Assembly: GCA_010015745.1 (NCBI GenBank)
Contig: ML978231.1
Coordinates: 102,503 to 166,502, forward strand
Length of the DNA: 64,000 nt
Direction of reading: 5' to 3'
Source: Setomelanomma holmii
Taxonomy: Eukaryota > Ascomycota > Dothideomycetes > Pleosporales > Phaeosphaeriaceae
Shown here: in pieces, positions 55,429-64,000 of the stretch
How the letters are laid out: every line of letters starts with the position of its first letter
Position numbering within the stretch: the stretch's first letter is position 1
Notes under the pieces: generated by a model
Database searches by the model: none
What the model was told of the DNA's origin: nothing
What the model saw: the letters and a program-made list of their open reading frames with translations, nothing else
Translations under genes and position numbers: made by a program

Positions 55429-56346
55429 TCATTCCATCTGAGACTTCCCTACCCCATCTGTCTGCCCAACCTGCTCCCCCTTCCTCTTCACCCATTCCGC
55501 ACTCGCTTCTCTCCTCAACCACACATCTGCCCTCCACTCTCGATATGCCTCCCTCTCCAGACTCCTCTGCGCAACCCTAATATCTGTCCGTATATCCTCG
55601 ACCAGCGCATCTACATTCACGTAGTCGTATTCTGGCCGTATGAAACCCAGGATTATAAGCGATAATGTGGCGCCGTAGAAGTCGCGGGGGAAGTTTGCGA
55701 GGATGTGGATTTCTATGCTGCGTTGCGTGTTTTTGTAGTAGGGATTGTAGCCGATGCTGAGGACGGTGGGGTACACGGTGTTACCACTACTCGCATCGTC
55801 TGTAGCGTGTGGGGTGGGATATTCGAGGTCTGCGACGGCGTGATTTGATGACTTTAAGGGTGTTGAGGTGTCGTCTGTTGCGCTGGGGACGGTCGTGGAG
55901 GTTGTGCTGGACGAGATGGTGCTGTGGTCGAGGGTGCACCAGCCGTAGTAGATGCCGGATTCGAGATCGTCGTGGCCGCCGATGGAGAGGCCGGAGAGGG
56001 GGATGTTGGCGGTGGGAATGCCGAGCTGTAAGGGTATCAGATAGGTGTGCGGTGGGTAGGTTATTGGCATGCGCGTTAGGTATGCGTATGGTGGGTATTG
56101 ATGCCTAGGCAGTATATGATGTTTGCGTGTAGTGAATACGGCGTCTGAGACCGAGAATCATGTACATGTATGTTGGAAGATTCCAGTCTTTGCTTATCAG
56201 GAAATGGAAATAGTGTCACTGCTTACCTCTCTACTTCCCCTTCCGAAGCCCTTGATGACCGGTCCTCGTAGCTTCAGTGGAAAGGGTGCTTGTGGTATAT
56301 CTGGTCCAGCAATTGGATCGCGGGGACCATCTGGTCGGCCCACCAT
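55429..56346 (-). CDS. FMN1: Riboflavin kinase (238 aa)
   Basis: Exons are 56346-56227 and 56025-55429. I start at the Met of MVGRPDGPRDPIAGPD, which aligns with the usual start; the frame is open to 56490. The 201-nt intron has GTAAGC...CTTACAG. Signatures: LRGPVIKGFGRGSRELGIPTANIP (flavokinase nucleotide loop and PTAN), SGIYYGWC, then, after a Ser/Thr-rich insertion, SIGYNPYYKNTQRSIEIHILANFPRDFYG and a helical tail. The insertion of about 45 residues between WC and SIGYNP is fungal. It phosphorylates riboflavin to FMN. The Tc1-like element begins about 160 bp upstream of its start, so its promoter is probably altered. Confidence 0.9.
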
Positions 56347-56688
56347 AATGTGTTCTGGTGTGAGGTGTTCTAAAAAGGGTACAGTGAAGAGACAAGAACG
56401 GAGTGAGTGATTGTGGTGATGTTTGGGAGCTTCTGGAAAGTCGGGATTGAGGGTCCGAATCGGAACGGCTGGGCAAATGACGGGCGTCATTCCGCTACAT
56501 TAGAGCACCAGGTCCGGCAATAATTCGTGATCGATTACCTAAGCAATCGCGAACACCAACATCATGACGTCTATAGTAAACAAACTTCTACATAACACCA
56601 ACTCCTCCAAAACTTAACATTTTTAGAATATTTGTGCAGCAATGGAACGCCCTTGCACTCCTAACAAGATAAAATCCTAAAGGTGCCT

Positions 56689-58528
56689 GACACCAAGGAG
56701 CGCGCGCACTTTTTCTGGCATGTTGATACACAATGCGAAGGGGAGACAATGGCTGATATCTGTGCTTCTCACGGGATAGGCACAGCTACAGGGTATCGTT
56801 GGAGGCGTGAGCGCGCCTATCTTGGCGACGGGTGACGTGTAAGGAAGCGGAAAGCTGCAGAGAAAGGCCAGAAGCTAGGCCGCCCCGTTCAGAGTGTCTG
56901 ATGAGAAGTTGCAGAGCTTGCTAACTGACGAGAGTAACCCCGTTTAAGATGCTCCTCTCGAGGTGCAACAGCAAGTTAACGACATACCTCTATGCCCTCG
57001 CGCTCTCCGCTACAACCTCAGCAATCGCAAGGACGCTCATGTATACAAAGCTGCCTACACTGACGAGCTCCTGCCTGCTAACAAGCGACTCCGCCAACAC
57101 TACAGCGACCTCTACTACAACGAGGAGCTCCGTGGCTTCTGGGACGCAGTTTACTTTACTGACAAGGCGCACTACAACCCTACTGAGGACTTTCAGCCGC
57201 CTCAAATACTCCGCCAGCGCGGTACTCGACTCCAAGCTGGCAACATTCAAACGCGCCGGGCGCAGAAGGCTACCCCTCTTACCCTCCACATGTACGCGTC
57301 TATCAACTGGTACTTCAAGAGTCCGCTTGGCTTCTACAATGATGAGAAACATATGCTAAAACCACCTAAACCGCCATCAAAACTACGCAAAAGCAAGTAC
57401 GAAATACTAGAACAACACCTCATTGTTATCAGCCCAAGTCTCCTATACTTCTCTGAGGTCCTGACCGTCTGATCTCGCTCGTGAGTTCAGATGCACCAGG
57501 CTCTTTGCTTGTGATAAGCGGAAGGTTGACTAGGAGAGGGGGCTGACGGTAGGCTTCTGTAGTTCCGATAACGATGACAACGAGGTGATGATTGCTGAAG
57601 CTCAACCAATACTGCGAGAGTATAACAGATATTCAATTTAGGTAATGAGACCTTGCACTGAGTATCTATGTTGAGTTAACTACGAAGAAAGACAATACTA
57701 TGAGAGATCCCTCTTCCTTATGTATTCCCATCCTTCGTCCTGTTCTGCCATCTGCTGGTTCATTCTGCCATCTTCACATTCACTTAGTTCTGTTCTGTGG
57801 ACAGAAAGTGGTTCTGCTGATGACTAAGCGCAGATCGCTGCTTGGCGTTACAGAATGCGCTAGCCGCTGCAGAATGCGCTAACGAATCACGTGACTCTAT
57901 TAGTGCGGGGCATCCCGCGTTCTTCCTTCCTGGGCTGCGTGGCTTACCCAGGGCTGATTCCTTATTACTGTCATTGCTTGGTCGTGAGCATCTTTCCTGT
58001 GAGGCCTCTGTAACACACAAGCGCGTCAAGGAGTGGGAGGCTACAAAACCTCCACCTTTAGAGGTGCAAGGCAGCGGCCATCATATGACGCAGGAGAACT
58101 ACACCTCTAATGTACTGCCCTTGTACATCAAATGGGTGCACGAAGCTCGCCTCCGCAAGCCTCGCAGCTGGCTCCTCCAAGAGGACAACGATCCCTCACA
58201 CGGCACTAAAAGCAAAGGTAACACAGCCCAAAATTTGCGGCAAGCCAACTGGATCGCAGTACTCTATCACCCTAGCCAGTCACCTGATTTGAACCCGATT
58301 GAAGGCTTGTGGCTCATACTCAAACAGCGCGCAAAGCGTCGTATATACTACCCTGAGGCAGGCCAGCGCAAGTGGGATGGCACAAAGACGCACTTGAAGG
58401 AGATCCTCACTGAAGTCTGGGACTCAATTACTATGGAACAGATCAGAGATCACATCGCTGAGATGCCGGCAAGGGTGAAGGAGCTCCGCCGCAACGGAGG
58501 AGAGAAGATCCGCTCTAAATGCTGGTAA
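56689..58528 (+). pseudogene. Tc1/mariner transposase, DDE type, inactivated
   Basis: An N-terminal helix-turn-helix piece (MADICASHGIGTATGYRWRRERAYLG) ends at TGA 56833-56835. The frame shifts near 56897 and meets TAA 56945-56947. It then runs as DAVYFTDKAHYNP (first Asp) to about 57410, where about 600 bases interrupt it. The second half resumes near 58019 with KRVKEWEATKPPPLEV, then LLQEDNDPSHGTKSK (second Asp) and HPSQSPDLNPIEGLWLILKQR (third acidic residue), to the stop at 58528. The catalytic residues survive, but the reading frame does not, so the protein cannot be made. Confidence 0.85.
57419..58018. mobile_element. Insertion of about 600 bp inside the transposase
   Basis: Transposase coding stops making sense after EILEQH (57418) and resumes at KRVKEW (58019), with AACAC at both borders (57414-57418 and 58012-58016). 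The inside has no protein-coding signal, no clear inverted ends and an AT-rich run of TCTGTTCTGCCATCT-type sequence near 57735-57800. It could be a solo LTR or SINE-like insertion; class is unknown. Confidence 0.5.
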
Positions 58529-58837
58529 AAACACCACAAAATTGACATGTATAGCTATTTATATAGTAATCTACAGCCTCATGAGCCCTCACGAGCTCCT
58601 TGTCAAAAAAAAAAACAGCTGAAATGGCCCAAATTCTGACTTTGTATAGTGATTTGTATGGGTGGGGTGAAGGCGCGACATTTCGGTGAGGCGAGCTTAC
58701 CTAATCGATCACGAATTATTGCCAGACCTGCTGAGAGCCTCATTGTGATTACTAAGCCCAACGATTGTTCTTCCCTCGTCTGGTCAGTTGCATCTTCGGC
58801 TTCCATTTCCGTCATAAAATGCTAAAAGTGCACCGTC

Positions 58838-59878
58838 ATGTCCTTCGCCAGGGCATCACGACACTTGCGCCTCCATAGAGTTCTCAAAAGCATCGAAACG
58901 AAACCAAAAGTCACCCGTGGAATGGCGAACTCCACTTCCATCCAAAGTATCTCCAGAATGCAAGATGCGCAGCCACCTTTCATCTATGGCACAGCTTGGA
59001 AGAAGGACCAGACCAAAAGGCTGGTGAAAGAGGCGTTGGTGGCTGGCTTTCGACACGTGGACACGGCTGCTCAGCCACGGCATTACCAGGAGCATTTCGT
59101 TGGCGAGGCACTACGCGAGGCGTACGCAGAGGGCATCGTCAAAAGAGAAGACATTTACGTACGTGCCATGTATCGTGTTGGTAGATGCACATCTGATTCG
59201 TGGTAGCTCCAGACGAAATACACTACGCCAGCAGGCCAGGATGTGAGCAACATGCCTTACAATCCTTCCGCGCCACTAGAGGAGCAGATCAAGACATCAG
59301 TCGCATCTTCGATGAGCAATTTACGGCATAAACGTAATCCAAAAGAGTGCTATGTCGACTGCCTACTTCTACATTCTCCGTTGCCTGCGATCGAGCAAAC
59401 GCTAGAGGCGTGGAAGTTACTGGAGTCTTACGTACCAAATCAGATCCGGACGTTGGGCATATCCAATGTGACTTTACCAATCCTGCACACGATCTACGAG
59501 AACTCGACAATTAAGCCATCCGTCGTCCAGAATCGGTTCTATCCGCAGACGCGCTATGATGTGCCCCTTCGCGCATTCTGCGCCGAGCATGACATCGTGT
59601 ATCAGTCTTTCTGGACCCTGACCGGTAACCCTGCTCTGCTCAGATCGAAGCCAGTGGTCGCTCTTGCCGATGCTGTTGGAGTCGAAGCCTCAGTTGCGCT
59701 GTATACTCTGGTTATGGACTTGGGTGTTGTGGTGCTCAACGGAACGACATCATCTGAACATATGCGCAATGATCTCGAGGGCATTGCGAAGGTCAGGACA
59801 TGGGCGGCTCGCCACCTTGACGAATGGACCAAAATCAACGCTACATTTGAGCAGCAAATTGGCCAGCCTTCTCGCTGA
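58838..59878 (+). CDS. Aldo-keto reductase (330 aa)
   Basis: Exons are 58838-59158 and 59207-59878; the intron (GTACGT...GTGGTAG) joins REDIY to LQTKYTTP. I use the ATG at 58838, which adds about 28 Arg/Lys-rich residues that could be a mitochondrial leader; MANSTSIQS at 58922 is an alternative start. The catalytic tetrad is visible: Asp75 (RHVDTAA), Tyr83, Lys111 (LQTKYT) and His163 (CLLLHSPL). GISNVTLPIL and VVQNRFYP mark the barrel core. The C-terminal third, including the usual NADP-binding IPGS/K-x-R region, is diverged (VVLNGTTSSEHMRNDL), so cofactor use is uncertain. The substrate is unknown. Confidence 0.85.
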
Positions 59879-60081
59879 GTGCAAACAAGATGAACACGCG
59901 AACAGAGGTAATTATACTTCATAGTGCACTTGCACTTGTTTTGCTCACCGGTCAAGCGAATCAGAGTCGCTCAGTTCTCATATCGCGCACTTGTAGGGGA
60001 GGGGTTGAGCAAGCTACGCAACCCAAGAGTTTTCAACTGCATCTCATGGGCACTATCATGCCTCGAGCATGAACTCTCAAG

Positions 60082-63000
60082 ATGTCTCACATTCGCACGA
60101 GCTTGCCAGTTCCCACCCAACCCTGGAACGCCGCCAAGGCCAGATTCCTCGAAGGACTCTCGCCTACGGAGATAACGCGCTTCGAACACGCCACCTGTGA
60201 GAACCTATTCTACAACGCAAGCGCAGCACAGAAAAGACATGCCAAACGCAGCCACGGCTGGCTAGTGCAGGAGCGCTTATCACCTTTGATGAACGCTGTG
60301 TCCGATTATGGCCAAGCTTTGGATGTGTATGCGAACACATACGGGCTCATCATAAGTCCTTTATGGGGTAGTTTGCGCGTGAGTTGCTTGTGGCCTCATC
60401 TTCGGGTGTGCATTCATACTGGGGTGTGCTGGCTTAGACATCCAGGAGTAACGAAATATTGGGTATTGTCTACTTCTTACAGTTACTAACATGTGGATCA
60501 GATCGCCTCGGAAGCTGGTAAGTTCTGCGATAACGTCATGGAGATGCTGGCGCAGATTGGCGATGTGCTGCCGAGATACTCTGTATATCAACTGTTGTTT
60601 AAGGACCATGAACGACTGTTGCTAGCATTGTCAGATGCATATCTAGATGTTCTTCGCTTCTGCGTCGTAACCAAAGACTTCTTTTCACGTGCAAGAAGTA
60701 AGAATGTCTCCTCTGTCAATGTGACTGGCACCGGCTGATGATCTAGTTTCTCTATCAATCTTTGTCATGGGCACATGGAGGTCCTTTCGTCGAGCGCACG
60801 AAACTTCTATGATAGAACTTCGCAAGCACTCCAAACGTGTTGAGAAAGAAGCTGGCCTTGCGCATATGATAAGCCAAGGTTCGTGAGATCCAGCTGGCGA
60901 ATCAAATATTGCAGATCAGAAATGAGAAGTTGAGTCGACAATATCGAGTCCTCTCATCTCTGCCAATGGTTCATTACGCTGCGAAGCACGCCGTGCTCCG
61001 GCATCAGAGATATCCTGGCACCGGCGCATGGTTCCAGCAGACGACCCAGTTTACGTCATGGAAGACATCGCCCGCTTATGATTGTTTATGCTGCTATGGG
61101 ATTCCGGGGTCTGGCAGAAGCATCCTCGCAGCTAGCGTCGTCGACGCTCTGCTCGAAGAACGGCTCCACAATGGGGACGAAGCCGTTTGCTGCTATTATT
61201 GCGATTACGCCAACATCGCCTCCTTGGACTCGCTGCGCATCATCTGGTCCTTGATAAAACAGATCCTGGAAACTTTGCCACTCGAAACCTTCGACGATAC
61301 TTTCCATTGTCCATACGAGGAGGACAGGCCAATACCAGCTTTCTCGGAAAGTTCCCAATACTTTGTCAGTCTACTAGTGCCGCTTTCCAAGGTCACCATC
61401 ATGATAGACGGTATTGATGAGCTCGATCACAAGACCCAGATCCTGATTACAACATTCATCACAGAAACCTTGCGCTCGGCGATCGTGATCGTCAAGATTC
61501 TAGTGACCAGTCGACCTGCGGAGGTGCTCATCAAGACTAGCCTGAAGGCGCTTCGGCATATGTATCTCTCTGTTGACAGCAGCCAAGACGACATAGCCCT
61601 GTTCATCGCGGGCAATCTGAAGCAGATTGTCAGTGCGCAGAACCCGCTCTTGAAAGACGAGAGAATTGCTCGTCATGTTGTGACGACACTATCCGACCGC
61701 GCTAAGGGCATGTAAGTTGTGCTTTGATGTTAAAGTAAGCAAACTTCTGACACGTCGGACAGGTTTCTCTGGGTCAGGTTTCTCTGGGTCGTGTTCCAAA
61801 TGCATGAAATCGCGGAGACACTGACTGAACACGCCATATATCAGCTTCTCGATGATCTCCCCAAGGACCTTGATGAAACTTACTCCAGGATAGTCAACAA
61901 AGTCAGTCGAAGCACAGGAGGCCCAAGCAAGATCGAGATGATGAAGAAGGTATTCATATGGGTTGCTACCGCGCGTCGCCCTTTACCACTCGATGAGCTG
62001 CAGGAAGCCGTGGCGCTGGAAACTTTCGATAAACACCTACGGGTTGACCGAATCGCCGCCAATACCGGCGCACGACTCATGGCATGTCGTGGCAATCTTG
62101 TGGTATACGATGAGGCTTCTGAGATTGTTACCTTCGCCCATCATACCATTCGTCAATAGCTAGTCTCAACCATGGAGTCAGATGTTCAATCGACTCACCC
62201 TCCCTCTTTCGATGCGCTCTGGGCCGATCAACTTGTCGGGGAATTGTGTCTCACATACCTTTCTTTCTCCGACTTTGAAGCGCAGCTTGCCAAGAGGCCT
62301 ACAGCCTCTACTCTCAGCGGCAGCACGGCGCAAGGCCTGATTTGGTGGAATGTACCTTTTGCATCACACATGCGCGGACTCATGTCGCTTAGCCGCATAC
62401 TTCCAGCCCGCTCGTATAGCAGCTCAATGTCAACTCCAGCATGGGCGCTGCCTGCTGTCAACCGCACACCATCGACCGCACTGACAAATAAGTACGTTCT
62501 CCTCGACTATGTATCATCATATTGGATTTCTCATACGTCCAACTTCAAGTCTGGCGATGCTGCTCGTTGGGCTGTCTTCGAAGATCTGGCTTTGTATAAG
62601 CACTTAGCCTTCGAGTTTCGACCATGGCTCGATTCTTTGCACATGACCTAGGCCAGCAACTTTGTGACTTCGACATCGGACACACCACCTGGAATGAAAC
62701 GTCAGCGAAATGATCTTTACATGTACTCATGGGCCATGCAGCATGGACTACGCTCTTTACTCAAGCTCGTCAGAACAAAACCTTAACATGGATCTAGGAG
62801 CCTACACCTACTTTCGCACAATTTGTGGATATCCTGCGCCATATTTTGGACGATACGAGTCTGAAGGTCGAACGGGGCTCATTCTGGATGGGGAACCTAG
62901 TGCTCAAGTTTGTTCAGAAGCTTGAGCAGGTAGAGCAGTCAGACCACGGCTTTTTGAACGAGAAGGGTGAGCAAATATTTACCCTTCTCATGGCAGAAGG

Positions 63001-63718
63001 TGCGCGCTGGCATCAAGGGCCAACGACCTTTCCGCAACACGACTTATGCAACGATGCAAAGCAACTTGCTCTTGATGAGGGCGACAAGCTTGTCTTCGAC
63101 GACTTGGTATCCTTGCACGTGCGTCAACCACATCAACTCATCCAGCCGATTCACCATCTGCTGAAAACAGGAGACATGGGTCGACCATGATTGAAAAACC
63201 TCTTGACCCTAGATATTGGCTATGACGGGACGGTAATAAGCAGACATGCGATCGAGCTATCGTACGGACTACAGCGATGTCTACCTGTCGTCGCAGAAAT
63301 GTTGGCAGACGAAAGGATACAACTAGACAATCTGGCGCAATCCTTGCCCGTTCTGTTGCTCCCTCTTTTGGTAACGTTAGCTGACGAGAGACATCTCGCT
63401 CTTGCACAGACACTCCTGGAACCAATGAATGTTTTTCTAGTACGCTCGCATATCGACATCATGAATCACGACTGGACGGCCAGCCTGTTGGGATCGAAAC
63501 ATACATTCGAAGTACTCGCAGCGATCGCACAGAAAGATCTGTTGGAAATCGCCTTCGAGGCGTGCCACTCGATCTATCGTGCTAGCCCATCTGTCGTATT
63601 GGAGAACACAGTCATGGAGAGGCTTCTTACCAAAATCACATCTCTGTTGAAGAACAACTTCGATGCTTTGCGGTACGAAGCGGGTAATATTCACTGTCTT
63701 GCAGGGGCGATCGAATAG
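60082..63718 (+). pseudogene. Fungal STAND/NACHT-type NTPase, multiply broken
   Basis: Exons 60082-60378, 60502-60697 and 60747 onward give an N-terminal helical domain (SPLWGSLR, IASEAGKFCDNVMEMLAQIGDVLPR, LSDAYLDVLRFCVVTKDFFSRAR) of the type fused to NACHT modules (DUF7708-like). One extra base near 60875-60881 shifts the frame. The NTPase follows: Walker A GIPGSGRS (normally ending GKT/S), Walker B VTIMIDGIDEL and SRPAEVL, then FLWV...MHEI and LDDLPKDLDETYSRI. After a 51-nt intron ending at 61762, in-frame stops occur at 62157-62159, 62649-62651, 62784-62786, 62795-62797 and 63188-63190, with a frame change near 62780. Such proteins act as NLR-like receptors in nonself recognition. This copy is dead unless the assembly is wrong. 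Confidence 0.82.
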
Positions 63719-63912
63719 CGCATGACTGGACTCGTCACCGAGCTCTTGCCTTACTACACGAATTTCGGACAATCGGGCTCCAAAATTGTTGCACGCTAGC
63801 AGGGCTATCCCTACACTCTCTCGTTGTACACGTATATATAGCTTCCCTCGTTCATAGCTACACAATCAACTCAGTCCTTCATTCCTCCTTCCACATCACA
63901 CATCCAAGAGTT

Positions 63913-64000
63913 ATGAGCCCGGATTTGCACACTGCAATCTTTCAACTACTGAAGTTCACCTACAACTGCCATTTCGTTGGCATCTCTTCATCTCTTAATT
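63913..64000 (+). CDS. Possible 5' end of a further gene, cut by the window
   Basis: An ATG at 63913 opens a frame of 29 codons (MSPDLHTAIFQLLKFTYN...) that reaches the window edge without a stop. It follows a CT/CA-rich stretch like a fungal leader. It is too short to judge. Confidence 0.2.
   Translation, partial: MSPDLHTAIFQLLKFTYNCHFVGISSSLN

Larger units (their letters stand above)
56509..58730 (+). mobile_element. Tc1/mariner-type transposon, dead (2.2 kb)
   Basis: Inverted terminal repeats 56509-56537 and 58702-58730 match at 28 of 29 bases. Between them lies a Tc1-type transposase coding region broken by nonsense codons, a frameshift and an inserted segment. The flanks beyond the repeats extend the match weakly (two of three bases), so the exact ends may be a few bases out; I cannot name the target duplication with confidence. 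The element sits between riboflavin kinase and the aldo-keto reductase gene. Confidence 0.88.

Noticed and set aside
57660..58016. A complete solo LTR from TGTTGAG to TGTAACA
   Set aside because: TG...CA ends can be picked, but the five bases on either side do not match, so the LTR reading is not supported.
60875..60908. A 36-nt intron (GTTCGT...TTGCAG) to rescue the STAND frame
   Set aside because: Shorter than any other intron here; either phase leads straight to a stop, while the skipped bases read as protein in the downstream frame.
1..64000. CRISPR arrays, operons, Shine-Dalgarno sites
   Set aside because: The genome is fungal; the only regular array (19.7-20.1 kb) has divergent contiguous units without spacers.

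Overview
The window is nuclear DNA of a filamentous ascomycete (Pezizomycotina), most likely a Dothideomycete. Genes are dense, lie on both strands, and are cut by short introns of about 43-60 nt with GTRNGY-type donors, CTAAC/CTGAC branch points and AG acceptors. Fungal marker proteins are present: Zn2Cys6 factors including an ERT1/AcuK-type gluconeogenesis regulator, BUD22, a Mam3/CNNM protein, riboflavin kinase and a fungal STAND NTPase relic. Exon structures were worked out by hand from splice signals and reading-phase arithmetic; no RNA evidence was available.

Layout. 0.3-6.7 kb: a long coiled-coil protein and an RRM protein. 7.2-11.4 kb: a tandem pair of small 'LPRELR' proteins (one intact, one frameshifted with a GC-AG intron) plus a third degraded relic. 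11.5-14.8 kb: a pectin-acting GH28 gene and a dead GH3 beta-xylosidase. 16-19.4 kb: a 662-aa protein with a possible Cys-His-Asp triad, and BUD22. 19.7-20.3 kb: a 63-bp tandem repeat array. 20.6-28.1 kb: a compact putative carbohydrate-use cluster (Dal5-type transporter, SDR, Zn2Cys6 regulator, class II aldolase). 28.3-31.4 kb: tRNA-derived relics and a decayed hAT-like transposon carrying two small foldback elements. 32.2-34.2 kb: a sugar transporter. 35.2-42.0 kb: a divergent acyl-CoA carboxylase beta/alpha pair, an Ohr/OsmC peroxidase and BCKDH E1-beta. 42.6-46.6 kb: a CNNM-like protein and a polytopic membrane protein. 48.3-51.1 kb: a 17-exon multidrug MFS transporter. 52.7-54.9 kb: the ERT1/AcuK-type factor. 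55.4-58.7 kb: riboflavin kinase and a dead Tc1/mariner element with near-perfect terminal repeats and a further insertion inside. 58.8-63.7 kb: an aldo-keto reductase and a STAND/NACHT pseudogene. The right edge may hold the first codons of another gene.

How the genes may work together. The MFS-SDR-regulator-aldolase group could import, reduce and cleave a sugar-like or acidic sugar substrate; the substrate is unknown. The carboxylase pair sits beside BCKDH E1-beta, which suggests acyl-CoA or branched-chain catabolism, but the beta subunit does not show the usual MCC signature. Several loci (GH3, STAND, one LPRELR copy, both transposons) are broken by nonsense codons and frameshifts. Some of the stops fit C-to-T change, so repeat-induced mutation is possible but not shown.
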